Below, one piece after another: positions 1 to 8,303 of a stretch of DNA of 23,173 nt (positions are counted from its first letter, which is position 1; every line of letters begins with the position of its first letter). Source of the DNA: JAVKDP01 sp040222185 (GTDB taxonomy: Bacteria > Bacteroidota > Rhodothermia > Balneolales > Balneolaceae); NCBI GenBank assembly GCA_040222185.1, contig JAVKDP010000008.1, positions 1-23,173 of the forward strand, read 5' to 3'. A model generated the notes under the pieces. It was not told the origin of the DNA, made no database searches, and saw nothing but the letters and a program-made list of their open reading frames with translations. Made by a program: the position numbers and the translations under genes.

Positions 1-1030
1 GGAAAAGCAGGGTGAGCTGAATTTTTGAACTACCCAAAGTCTTTCGCAGTCCTACCTCTTTTGACCGGCTCACTGCAATGGCAGTGTTAAGGTTAATGAA
101 ATTGATGCAAGCGGTTATTATTAAAAGAAAGCCTATGATACCTAAGGCAAAAAGTACTTTTTTCTCAACGATACGGCCACTGTAGTTTCCAAACTCGCTT
201 TCAAAATGGATTTGGGAAAGTGGCTGTAAGAAGAACTCCATTACTTCAGCTCTGTCTTCGTTTCTATATTTAGCGATTAAGGGATCGAATTGAGCATTCA
301 CACTTTCTGGAGAAATACCCGGGAGTAATTTCACATAGGTTTGAAGGGAACTGGACGTGCCAGTCCAACTACCACCTCTCGAGTCACCATTAACATCCTT
401 AGAAGTTGACTCAATAAACAGAACAAGAGGGAAATCAGAGTTTTTGGGCTGGTCTTTAATTAATCCCGTTATTTCAAGCTCAATTGCTGTACCAAAGTTT
501 ATGGTCATTTCTCTTCCAAGTACATCAAAGCTGCCAAACATCTTTTCAGCAAAAGATTCTGTAATAACAGCCGTATTTGGCCTGCTAAGGGCAGATTCTT
601 TATCTCCAAGAACCCATTGGTAGGTCAGGATATTAAAGAAATCAGGTTCTATATAAGCAAAGTTCTCTTCTTTGAGCTTATTTTGTATTTCTCCGTTTTC
701 GAAGTATGAAACTACAGGTGTACTAGCACTATTATTATCAACAAGTGATACGAACTCAATTCCTGTAATATCATTTTCTACTGCTTCAGCTAAAGGGTAA
801 GGCCCACCAGTATCGTAGCTAATATTTCCAAATTCGCTATCCTCTCTAACGATTCTGTAAATGAGGTCACTATCTGCATGCCATTTATCAAAACTGAGGT
901 CGTATTGAATAATCAGAAAAATCACCAAAGCACTTACAATGCCAAGACTCAAACCACCAACATTGATGAACGTATGGCTTTTGTTTTTGATAAGATTTCT
1001 TAAAGCGATTTTAAAGTAATTCTTTAACAT
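1..1030 (-). CDS. FtsX/MacB-family ABC transporter permease, N-terminal part only (cut by window edge)
   Basis: An open frame runs leftward from the ATG at 1030-1028 to the window edge with no stop (343 full codons), so the C-terminal part is missing. The protein begins MLKNYFKIALRNLIKNK, almost the same N-terminus as the two complete permeases at 1251-3665 and 3678-6047. A first membrane helix follows at about residues 20-42, then an extracytoplasmic MacB_PCD-like region (about 45-275), a second helix (about 285-308), and the conserved cytoplasmic FtsX motif KEVGLRKTLGS near residues 323-334. By family this is a membrane subunit of a MacB-like ABC system that moves substrates from the membrane or periplasm, or transmits mechanical force. 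It has no ATPase of its own here and probably uses the one at 6090-6779. Unlike its paralogues it is separated from the operon by a 220-bp gap holding its own promoter and enhancer sites. Substrate unknown. Confidence 0.9.
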   Translation of the reverse strand, partial: MLKNYFKIALRNLIKNKSHTFINVGGLSLGIVSALVIFLIIQYDLSFDKWHADSDLIYRIVREDSEFGNISYDTGGPYPLAEAVENDITGIEFVSLVDNNSASTPVVSYFENGEIQNKLKEENFAYIEPDFFNILTYQWVLGDKESALSRPNTAVITESFAEKMFGSFDVLGREMTINFGTAIELEITGLIKDQPKNSDFPLVLFIESTSKDVNGDSRGGSWTGTSSSLQTYVKLLPGISPESVNAQFDPLIAKYRNEDRAEVMEFFLQPLSQIHFESEFGNYSGRIVEKKVLFALGIIGFLLIITACINFINLNTAIAVSRSKEVGLRKTLGSSKIQLTLLF

Positions 1031-1100
1031 GGCATCCTCACTTGTGAGAGTATTGAAATATCAATTCATATAACCAGTTTATCCGGTCTGTATTGACTAT

Positions 1101-1119
1101 GCCAACAACCGTACCAAAG
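1101..1119 (-). promoter_or_regulatory. Candidate sigma-54 promoter (-24/-12) for the edge permease
   Basis: Read leftward the site is CTTTGGTACGGTTGTTGGC. It has the GG of the -24 element at 1115-1114, the fixed 10-base spacer, and a TTG at the -12 element, compared with the sigma-54 consensus TGGCACG-N4-TTGCW. The -12 element has GG where GC is usual. Predicted transcription start is near 1090, about 60 bases before the ATG. Support comes from two sister sites at 8139-8157 and 8304-8322 and from enhancer palindromes at the same distance as at the adaptor promoter. It is inferred from sequence only. Confidence 0.6.
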
Positions 1120-1147
1120 TTCTTTTATGCCTTTAAAACACCTAAAA

Positions 1148-1206
1148 AGATCGATATTGAAATATGAGGTGTTCGGTATTATACAGGGGGTGTTCGATAT
1201 CGAACG
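1148..1206. promoter_or_regulatory. Tandem enhancer (UAS) palindromes upstream of the edge permease
   Basis: The strong site TGTTCGATATCGAACG lies at 1191-1206 and matches the perfect palindrome at 8229-8244 in 15 of 16 bases. A weaker site, TGTTCGGTATTATACA, lies at 1170-1185, exactly 21 bp away, keeping the TGT-N10-ACA ends. A possible third, more degenerate copy (AGATCGATATTGAAAT, 1148-1163) lies another 22 bp closer to the promoter. Spacing of about two helical turns would place bound dimers on one face of the DNA. The strong-site centre is 95.5 bp from the -12 G of the candidate sigma-54 promoter. The likely ligand is the Fis-type HTH of the regulator encoded at 8378-9754; that is inference. 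Confidence 0.65.
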
Positions 1207-1250
1207 GTTAATTGCAGCTGGTCAAGAAAAGAGTTGAAACAGGATTTATT

Positions 1251-3665
1251 CTACTCGTTTTTGAGCGTATCCACCGGATTCATTTGCGCTGCTTTTAAAG
1301 CGATTAAAACTACTGTACCAATTGCTATAGAGAATATTAGAAGTCCCGTTATAATAAATTCAAATGCACTAATGGTAACACTATATGCAAAATTTTGTAG
1401 CCAGTCATTCATTATTAAGTAAGCTATTGGCCATGCGATAAGATTCGAAAGAATAATTAAGAATGAGTAGCTTTTTGCAAAAGCCCAGATAATGTTAAAT
1501 ACATTTGCTCCAAGGACCTTTCGTATCCCTATTTCTTTCATTTTTTGATTAACTGCGAAGGCGACCAGCCCAAGTATACCCAGGCAGGAGATAATTATCG
1601 CAAGAGTAGAAAAAATAGAAAAGAGAAGTAGAAACCGTCTTTCCGCTTCATATAAAGAAGCTATATCCTGATCCAGGAATGAATATAAGAAAGGCTCTCC
1701 ATTTGAGAATTGATTCCAGGTTTCTTCAAGATTTGCAATGGTTTGTTCAAAGTCACTCGTTTTCACCCGAACAACAACAGTGGCAATACCTGTTGTGGCT
1801 TCTGAGAAAAGAGAGAAGACTACAGGTTGAATTTCATCATGTAGAGAGGTGAAATGAAAGTTTTTAACCACACCGATAATCTCGGCATCTTTGGTACCCC
1901 ATTCACTACCTGTAAAAGTTCGCCCAGTCAATTTAGTACCCACAGGATTCTGCAATCCAAGTAGATCAACAGCTGCTTCATTGATTACATAAGAAGAAGT
2001 AACATCTGTAGTTCGATCTTCTGCATAGTCACGTCCATCAATGACTTCAGCTTGAAGGGTTTCAAGAAAGTCATCATGTATTATTATTGTTGGAAGCGAA
2101 AACTCATCTTCAACTCCGTCCAGTCTATAAGACCTCCAGTTTGATACTCTACCGGGCATGCTGTTATTTGTAGCAGTAACACTGGTTACCCACGATTCTT
2201 TAAGTAGCTCAGATCTAATTTCGTCATAGCGGGTTGCAATTTCATCGCTTTGGAGAGGGAAGACAACAACTTCTTCAGGGTTTATTCCAAGCTTTTTATC
2301 CTGGATATATTCCAATTGTTTTGATACCAGGATAGTACTAACCAAAACTACGGCTGAAATAGTAAACTGGAATGTGACTAAGCCCTTTTTTAAAAGCTCA
2401 CCACCTTTATTCGTTCCAAGATTATTGGACTTAATGGTTCGGATAATATTAAGTCGTGAGAGCCAAAATGATGGGTAACTGCCTGATACTAAACCAATGA
2501 GTATCATTAAGCCAAAAATTCCTGAAAGAAAAAGCAGGCTTTCCGGAAATAGAATCGCAATACTTTTTCCTGTGATTTGATTGAAATAGGGGAGTAGTAG
2601 CTCAACCGAAATTACCCCAATAAAAAAAGCCATTGCTGAAATGATAATGGACTCGCTCAAAAACTGCTTTTTAACATGTTGTGATTCCGCGCCTAATACT
2701 TTTCGAATACCAACCTCAGTAGTTCTTGTAATAGATTGAGCAGTAGCAAGATTCATATAATTGATAGCAGCAATAATCAGGATTACCAACCCTACTATTC
2801 CAAACATGTAGATATATGTTATATCTCCGTTCGCTTCGATTTCATTCACAAGGTTCGATTTTAAATGAATATCACTCAACGGTTGAAGGGCGAAGTCTGC
2901 ATACTCATCTAAGTCGCCATAATCTTGAACATTCGAGTCCCAGAATTCATTAATCTGATTTTCTAACAAGCCGGGGTCGGCATCTTTACTTAATAAAGCA
3001 TATGTGTAATGACTTGTACCACTCCAGTTATTTCGAACCCAGTTAGGATATTGATCATGAACAGTTGCCATTGAGATAACCATATCAGCACCAAAGTGGG
3101 AGTTTTCCGGAAACTCTTTCATTACGCCAACAACTGTCAGAAGGCTGCCATCACTTTCAAGAGTTAAACCCAGGGCACTTCGATCACCGAATAATTTTAA
3201 CGCCGTTTCTTCACTTACAATGGCTTCATTTGCGACTTGAAAAAGATTCTCAGTTGATCTTTCAATTAAGGGAAAAGAAAAAACATCAAAGAAACCACTG
3301 TCAGCATAAACTATGTTTTCCTGTTGGATATACTTTCCATCAATTAAAAAAGTAGAACTATTATTTGGTGAAATTCGAACAGCTTTTTCAATTTGTGGAA
3401 ACTGAAACGAAATTTGAGGTCCTAAAACATAAGTCGTGAGGGCGCTTTCAACACGAGTATCTTCACCTCTGTCATAGGAACCGGTAACACGATAGATTCG
3501 GTCACTATTCTGATGGAATTTATCGTAACTAATCTCATCCTGGATAAAGAGGAAAATAAATACGAAAGCACTGATACCTATCGCTAGTCCGAAGATATTT
3601 ATGACTGAGTAAGTCTTATTTTTTTTAAAAGATCGAAAAGCAATCTTAATATAATTTTTAAGCAT
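1251..3665 (-). CDS. Duplicated FtsX/MacB-type ABC transporter permease (804 aa)
   Basis: A large inner-membrane protein with two tandem MacB_PCD-FtsX modules. The first helix is at about 20-42, followed by an extracytoplasmic domain (about 45-275), a helix at 285-305, the FtsX coupling motif EVGIRKVLGA at 317-326, and helices near 335-360 and 380-400. The second module starts near 430 (helix about 430-448), has its own extracytoplasmic domain, and repeats the motif as EIGIRKVLGA near residue 705 between C-terminal helices. MacB itself has about 650 residues with a fused ATPase and one permease module. This protein has no ATPase but has the permease unit twice, about eight helices, so it could act alone as a pseudo-dimer. 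The start follows the stop of the upstream permease by 12 bp, which suggests translational coupling. Function follows the family: ATP-driven export or extraction from the envelope. Substrate cannot be told from sequence. Confidence 0.93.
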   Translation of the reverse strand: MLKNYIKIAFRSFKKNKTYSVINIFGLAIGISAFVFIFLFIQDEISYDKFHQNSDRIYRVTGSYDRGEDTRVESALTTYVLGPQISFQFPQIEKAVRISPNNSSTFLIDGKYIQQENIVYADSGFFDVFSFPLIERSTENLFQVANEAIVSEETALKLFGDRSALGLTLESDGSLLTVVGVMKEFPENSHFGADMVISMATVHDQYPNWVRNNWSGTSHYTYALLSKDADPGLLENQINEFWDSNVQDYGDLDEYADFALQPLSDIHLKSNLVNEIEANGDITYIYMFGIVGLVILIIAAINYMNLATAQSITRTTEVGIRKVLGAESQHVKKQFLSESIIISAMAFFIGVISVELLLPYFNQITGKSIAILFPESLLFLSGIFGLMILIGLVSGSYPSFWLSRLNIIRTIKSNNLGTNKGGELLKKGLVTFQFTISAVVLVSTILVSKQLEYIQDKKLGINPEEVVVFPLQSDEIATRYDEIRSELLKESWVTSVTATNNSMPGRVSNWRSYRLDGVEDEFSLPTIIIHDDFLETLQAEVIDGRDYAEDRTTDVTSSYVINEAAVDLLGLQNPVGTKLTGRTFTGSEWGTKDAEIIGVVKNFHFTSLHDEIQPVVFSLFSEATTGIATVVVRVKTSDFEQTIANLEETWNQFSNGEPFLYSFLDQDIASLYEAERRFLLLFSIFSTLAIIISCLGILGLVAFAVNQKMKEIGIRKVLGANVFNIIWAFAKSYSFLIILSNLIAWPIAYLIMNDWLQNFAYSVTISAFEFIITGLLIFSIAIGTVVLIALKAAQMNPVDTLKNE

Positions 3666-3677
3666 AGCTAGGCCCTA

Positions 3678-6047
3678 TTAATCGTTTTTGAGGCTATCTA
3701 CCGGGTTTGACAACGCAGATTTTATGGAGTGAAAACTCACTGTGATCATTGTAATAGCCAAAGCTGAAATCCCTGCAATTGCAAAAACTGTTACCCCGAT
3801 ATCTATTCGGTAAGGGTAATTCTGGATCCACTCATTCATAAAGTACCATGTAACTGGAGTGGCAAGAACAAAGCCAATAAGTACGAGGTATAAAAAATCT
3901 TTTGAGACCAGGGCAATGATTCGTTCCACTGAAGCGCCAAGTACTTTGCGTATCCCGATTTCCTTTTTTCTTTGCTCAGCAGTGAAAGTAGCAAGCCCAA
4001 ATAATCCTAGACATGCAATAAAGATGGTTAGGAATGCGAATGCTCCAAAGAGAGTGCGGAGATTCTGCTCGCCCTTAAAATACTCATTAAGCTCGTCGTC
4101 CATGAAATTAACTTCAAAAGGTAAGAAAGGTTCAAATGTAGTCCAGGTTTCCTTTAAAGAAGCAATCGTTTTTCCGAGGTCTCTCGTTTGAAGACGTATC
4201 AGAACCTGGTCAACTCCTTTATCAGTAACTTTTATTGCAGTTGGTAAGATCCCGGATGAAGGCGAGAATGCGTGGAAATCTTGAACAACCCCAACAATAG
4301 AGTAGCTCTTTTCATTAAGAAGAATTTCCTGTCCAATAGCATCGGTATGATTTTCCCAACCAAACTCTCTTATGGCTGTTTCATTGACAAGGATTGAGTT
4401 TGAGAAATCATTCACGTTTTCAATATCAAAATCGCGACCAGCAAAAACCTCTAAACCTAAAGTACTTACAAAGTCATGATCGGTATTATATACCTGGAGA
4501 ATATTACTTTTTGGTTTAAGCTCCACGCCGTCGTCATCGGAATAAGTCTCAAAAGAGATTCCGCCAAGAAGCAATGAACCAGTAGTAACATTGGCTATGT
4601 CGGGATTCTTGAGTAGCTCGGTTTTAAAGGAAGCATAATTAGTTCCGATATCATTCTTTGTAGGGATACTAACCAAAGCTTCAGAGTCGATACCTAAACC
4701 ACGGTCTTGCAAGTACTGAAGTTGGTTATTCATTATTAACGAGCTAACAATGAGGCCGATGGTTATTACGAATTGTGTGACGACCAGTCCTTTTCTGAAA
4801 AAAATGGCCGATTTACTGGTTTTGAATTGCCCTTTTAGAACAGATACAGGTTTAAACCCTGATAAAAACAATGCGGGATACAATCCTGCAAACACACCAG
4901 TAAGTACTGAAACTCCAAGAATTCCAGCCAGTATTTGAGGACTCTCAAATAGGTTTAAAGCCAACTCTTTACCTGTGATAAGATTAAAACCAGGAAGCAT
5001 GAGCTCCATTAGTACAATGGCAAGAATGGCTGAAATCAATGTGATCAGAATTGACTCTGACAAGAACTGATATACAATTTGCTTTTTAAAAGCCCCTGAA
5101 GACTTACGGATTCCTATTTCCTTGGATCTGAGAGAAGCCCTGGCCGTGGTCAAATTCATGAAGTTGATACAAGCAATACCAAGAATTAAAAGACCAATAG
5201 CCAGGAAAATCCTCACATATTCGATATTCCCTCTTAGTTCATCATAAACAAAGTTCTCTACTTTCAGATAGATATCAGCGATGGGATAAGATTCGACCGA
5301 GGTATATTTCTGACCGTTTTCACCCATATTCCTTTGTAGCACATCCAGGATCTTGGACTGTGCATCCGCTAAACTACTCCCACTATTGAGTTCAATATAG
5401 GTTCTGTAATTAGGGAAGGCACTCCACGGCTTTATATCCTCGTTCAAAGTCTCAAAAGAGGCAAGCATTGAGAATTTGAAATGAGTGTTATGGGGAATTG
5501 CTGCCAGTAAACCTGTAATCTGGTAATCCTTTTCATCTATGGTAAGTGTTTTACCTATCGGGTTTTGCCCACTGAAATACTTTTCAGAGATTTCTTTGGA
5601 AATCACCAGGGAGTAAGGTGCTACTAATGCAGACTCTTCGTTGCCTTGTTCCAAATCGAAATTGAACATTTCGAAAAAAGAGGGGTCGGTATAGGACAAG
5701 TGCTGCTCGTAGACTCTGTCTGTACCGTTTGAGATAACTACTTTATTCTTTCGTTCATAACGAACCGCATTTACCAACTCAGCCACTTCTTCCTTAATTA
5801 AAGGAGCAAGGCCAGCCGGGAAATCCAGGTTGGCTTTAAAGGAGTCATTGATCTGGTATTTCGAGTCCAGGCGGTGGATATTTTCATAGTTCGTATGAAT
5901 TTTATCAAAGCTTACTTCATCATATACATAAAGAAAGATGAGCAAACTACACGCCAGGCCAACGGTAAGTCCCAACAAGTTTATAAAACTATACATTTTG
6001 TTCAGAAATAAATTCCTGAAGGCAATTTTGATATAGTTTTTAAACAT
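3678..6047 (-). CDS. Duplicated FtsX/MacB-type ABC transporter permease (789 aa)
   Basis: A paralogue of the neighbouring 804-residue permease with the same two-module layout: N-terminus MFKNYIKIAFRNLFLNK, helix at about 20-42, MacB_PCD-like extracytoplasmic region, helices around 283-300, the FtsX motif KEIGIRKSSGA near 314-324, then a second module with KEIGIRKVLGA near residue 700 and C-terminal helices. The two extracytoplasmic domains differ clearly from those of the neighbour, whereas the coupling motifs are nearly identical. This suggests that both contact the same ATPase but meet different substrates or partners. It begins 42 bp after the ATPase gene stop and ends 12 bp before the next permease, inside one leftward operon. 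Either permease alone already has the helix count of a MacB dimer, so the two may form separate complexes or a larger mixed one. Confidence 0.93.
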   Translation of the reverse strand: MFKNYIKIAFRNLFLNKMYSFINLLGLTVGLACSLLIFLYVYDEVSFDKIHTNYENIHRLDSKYQINDSFKANLDFPAGLAPLIKEEVAELVNAVRYERKNKVVISNGTDRVYEQHLSYTDPSFFEMFNFDLEQGNEESALVAPYSLVISKEISEKYFSGQNPIGKTLTIDEKDYQITGLLAAIPHNTHFKFSMLASFETLNEDIKPWSAFPNYRTYIELNSGSSLADAQSKILDVLQRNMGENGQKYTSVESYPIADIYLKVENFVYDELRGNIEYVRIFLAIGLLILGIACINFMNLTTARASLRSKEIGIRKSSGAFKKQIVYQFLSESILITLISAILAIVLMELMLPGFNLITGKELALNLFESPQILAGILGVSVLTGVFAGLYPALFLSGFKPVSVLKGQFKTSKSAIFFRKGLVVTQFVITIGLIVSSLIMNNQLQYLQDRGLGIDSEALVSIPTKNDIGTNYASFKTELLKNPDIANVTTGSLLLGGISFETYSDDDGVELKPKSNILQVYNTDHDFVSTLGLEVFAGRDFDIENVNDFSNSILVNETAIREFGWENHTDAIGQEILLNEKSYSIVGVVQDFHAFSPSSGILPTAIKVTDKGVDQVLIRLQTRDLGKTIASLKETWTTFEPFLPFEVNFMDDELNEYFKGEQNLRTLFGAFAFLTIFIACLGLFGLATFTAEQRKKEIGIRKVLGASVERIIALVSKDFLYLVLIGFVLATPVTWYFMNEWIQNYPYRIDIGVTVFAIAGISALAITMITVSFHSIKSALSNPVDSLKND

Positions 6048-6089
6048 GGTGAATAGAACTTTAGAATATTAGTGATTAGAGGAGAAGGA

Positions 6090-6779
6090 TTACACGTGGA
6101 ATCCTTCTTTCATATTTTCAGTAACCACATGTCCATCAAATAAGTGGATTACGCGAGTTGCGAAATCAGCATCATGAGGAGAGTGAGTTACCATAATTAT
6201 AGTAGTACCTGCTTCATTCAGTTCTTCAAGAAGCTTCATAACTTCATTACCATGATCTGAATCCAGGTTACCAGTCGGCTCATCAGCAAGTATTAGCTTT
6301 GCATTTGCTACTACTGCTCGAGCAATCGCCACACGTTGTTGCTGACCACCAGAAAGTTGTTGAGGGAAATGATTACGACGATGCATCATGCTCATTCTTT
6401 CTAAAGCAGCTTCAGCTTTTTCCTTACGCTCATCGGCATTCATACCTAAATAAAGAAGAGGAAGCTCTACATTTTCAAAAACAGTAAGCTCATCAATAAG
6501 GTTAAAGCTTTGGAATACAAATCCAATGTTTCCTTTTCTAAGTTGAGCTCTTTCTCTTTCACTATAGCTCGATACTTCATGCCCCAGGAAATTGTATTCT
6601 CCTTCGGTAGGGTTATCAAGTAGTCCCATGATGTTTAGAAGAGTAGACTTTCCGCAACCGGAAGGCCCCATGATGGCAACGAATTCGCCTTCTTTTATCT
6701 CCACATTCACATTATTCAACGCTGTGGTTTCAACTTCTTCCGTTGCGTATAGTTTTTTTAGATTTTTTGCTTGTATCAT
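6090..6779 (-). CDS. ABC transporter ATP-binding protein, MacB/LolD type (229 aa)
   Basis: A cytoplasmic ATPase subunit that powers the adjacent permeases. Motifs are complete: Walker A GPSGCGKST (38-46), Q-loop Q90 in FVFQSFNLI, signature LSGGQQQR (142-149), Walker B LILADEPTGNLDS (162-174, catalytic E167), and the switch histidine H199 in VTHSP. The GLLD motif after Walker A and the FNLIDELTVFENVELPL stretch are typical of the MacB/LolD/FtsE group that pairs with FtsX-fold permeases. The length is normal for a free-standing subunit, with no fused membrane domain. It is the only ATPase in the window and lies between the adaptor (53 bp upstream) and the permeases (42 bp downstream). It therefore probably serves two or three permeases in this operon, and possibly the ATPase-less permease at 16335. 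Confidence 0.95.
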   Translation of the reverse strand: MIQAKNLKKLYATEEVETTALNNVNVEIKEGEFVAIMGPSGCGKSTLLNIMGLLDNPTEGEYNFLGHEVSSYSERERAQLRKGNIGFVFQSFNLIDELTVFENVELPLLYLGMNADERKEKAEAALERMSMMHRRNHFPQQLSGGQQQRVAIARAVVANAKLILADEPTGNLDSDHGNEVMKLLEELNEAGTTIIMVTHSPHDADFATRVIHLFDGHVVTENMKEGFHV

Positions 6780-6832
6780 TTATCTATCGGTTTATTTGTA
6801 TGTCGAATTAAGTTTTTAAGGGAGGTTAAGAG

Positions 6833-8083
6833 TTATTTCAACTCCAAAACCTCATTATCTCCAAAAGTGTCGTAGCTGGAAACGATTACTTTATCTCCGG
6901 CCACCAATCCTGAAATTACTTCGAAATATTCAGGGTTTTGTTGCCCTAAGCGGATATCATGTCTTACGGCTTTAGTTTCATCTTCATTTAATTTATAAAC
7001 CCAGCTGCCCCCAGTAGTTTGAAAGAAACCACCACGCGGTAGTAATAAAGCAGTTGAAGTATCTCCGAGTTCGAGACGTATTCTTGTACGTTGCCCTCGT
7101 CTGATCCTGGTAGGTGATTCACCCACAAATTCCATATCAACCTGGAATTGACCATTCGCAATAACAGGATATACTTTCGAGATTTGCAGAGCATAGGTTT
7201 GTCCGGCAAATTCAAAAGATCCTCTTAAACCGGTCGTAATACGAGAAAGGTGAAATTCATCAACACCAACCCTGATTTTAAAATTATCCAGCATATCAAC
7301 CTGGCCAACTCTTTCGCCCCGGTTTATCGACTGACCCTGTTGCAACTCTATTGTTGTTAACTGACCGTCAATCGGTGCGGTTATAACAAGGTTATCAAGA
7401 ATACCCTGTACTGCATTTAAGCTTCTCCACATTCTTTGTTCTGATTCATCAAGCTGGCGTAACTGGCTTACGGTTTGAATAGAATCTTTATAGAATGACT
7501 CATAGGTAAGACCATATCTCTTTTTCTCGTAATCGTAATTTTCTTTAGTGGCTTCAAACTCTTGTTCTGAGATAAGATTTTCCTCATAGAGCCTTTTTTG
7601 GCGGTTAAACTGAGGAGTAAGAAGCTGCAGTTGGTACTCGGCATTAGCCAGTTGCTCCTTAATTCTTAAACTATTTTGTTCAAGGTTCAACCTCGAGTTC
7701 CGAACATTATTAATCTGATCGTATAAACCTGCTTCTTGTTGAAGTACTTGTAACTGTAAGTTAGAGTTAGATAAGATCAGGATGGTATCACCAGGATTAA
7801 CATTGGTTCCCGATTCTAGAATTACACGTTGAACGGTTCCGCCTTCAATCGCATCCAGGAAAATTGTATTGATGGGTTGTACAATACCTGTTACCTGGAT
7901 GAATTCTTGAAATGAATTTTCAGCTATAGTAGAAATAGTAAGCTTCTCTCTTTCAACATTAAGGGTTGATCTGAAATCCGCTATCAGGAAACTATATATA
8001 AAAAAGGCGACTATCAGCCCACCGCCAACCAAAGCGATGATACGATTCGTAGTCCAGGTTTTCTTTTTAATTACTTTATCCAT
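6833..8083 (-). CDS. Periplasmic adaptor subunit of the exporter (HlyD/MacA-like, 416 aa)
   Basis: A membrane-fusion (adaptor) protein. Residues 1-13 are basic and cytoplasmic, and a single helix at about 14-34 anchors it in the inner membrane. A first half lipoyl/barrel region follows (about 60-110, GGTVQRVILESGTNVNPGDTILIL), then a long alpha-helical hairpin of coiled-coil type (about 112-225), the second lipoyl half (about 226-262, ITAPIDGQL...GERVGQVD), a beta-barrel domain, and a membrane-proximal C-terminal domain (about 345-416). In tripartite systems such proteins link the inner-membrane permease to a TolC-type outer-membrane channel. No TolC gene is visible in the window. It is the first gene of the leftward operon, behind the candidate sigma-54 promoter at 8139-8157, so it would set the expression of the whole unit. 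MacA-like by context; the substrate is not evident. Confidence 0.92.
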   Translation of the reverse strand: MDKVIKKKTWTTNRIIALVGGGLIVAFFIYSFLIADFRSTLNVEREKLTISTIAENSFQEFIQVTGIVQPINTIFLDAIEGGTVQRVILESGTNVNPGDTILILSNSNLQLQVLQQEAGLYDQINNVRNSRLNLEQNSLRIKEQLANAEYQLQLLTPQFNRQKRLYEENLISEQEFEATKENYDYEKKRYGLTYESFYKDSIQTVSQLRQLDESEQRMWRSLNAVQGILDNLVITAPIDGQLTTIELQQGQSINRGERVGQVDMLDNFKIRVGVDEFHLSRITTGLRGSFEFAGQTYALQISKVYPVIANGQFQVDMEFVGESPTRIRRGQRTRIRLELGDTSTALLLPRGGFFQTTGGSWVYKLNEDETKAVRHDIRLGQQNPEYFEVISGLVAGDKVIVSSYDTFGDNEVLELK

Positions 8084-8138
8084 AATCAGGTATCGTCCGT
8101 TATCTCTTTATTCAAATTTTTTGATCTGCAAACACTAT

Positions 8139-8157
8139 TTCAATTACTGTGCCAAAG
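8139..8157 (-). promoter_or_regulatory. Candidate sigma-54 promoter (-24/-12) for the exporter operon
   Basis: Read leftward: CTTTGGCACAGTAATTGAA. The TTGGCAC of the -24 element is perfect, followed after the fixed spacing by TTG. The base pair expected as GC at -12 is GA. Predicted start is near 8128, leaving an untranslated leader of about 45 bases before the adaptor ATG. This is the best -24 match of the three sites found in the window. Enhancer palindromes lie at 8208-8244. Confidence 0.68.
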
Positions 8158-8207
8158 AATACCAAGTGTCCTTAATCTATTCCATTCATACAATTGTAGC
8201 ATATGAC

Positions 8208-8244
8208 TGTACATTTTGATACACTTACTGTTCGATATCGAACA
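8208..8244. promoter_or_regulatory. Tandem enhancer (UAS): perfect 16-bp palindrome plus degenerate partner, in the divergent control region
   Basis: The perfect palindrome TGTTCGATATCGAACA lies at 8229-8244. A weaker TGTACATTTTGATACA with the same TGT-N10-ACA ends lies at 8208-8223, a 21-bp step, identical to the step at 1170/1191. The palindrome centre is 95.5 bp from the -12 G of the leftward promoter and 83.5 bp from that of the rightward one. The site therefore sits between two divergent sigma-54-like promoters and could serve both. It lies in the 294-bp region between the adaptor and regulator genes and is the expected binding site of the regulator encoded at 8378 (inference from position, symmetry and recurrence). 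Confidence 0.7.
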
Positions 8245-8303
8245 CCGTAGAATTTTAGCTTTCTAAATAACCTGAATACAAGCGTAATTTGAAAGTCATT
8301 GTA

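Noticed and set aside
357..623. Open frame of 88 codons on the plus strand
   Set aside because: It lies antisense within the edge permease, whose frame has strong family motifs; the translated product resembles nothing and has no start signal.
1..6047. Repeated permease sequences as a mobile or recombined DNA repeat
   Set aside because: Similarity is at protein level and limited to helices and coupling motifs; DNA sequences differ throughout, and no transposase or terminal repeats are present, so they are old paralogues.
8186..8201. A third enhancer copy at the adaptor promoter (around TACAATTGTA)
   Set aside because: Only about 7 of 16 positions match the palindrome; close to chance.
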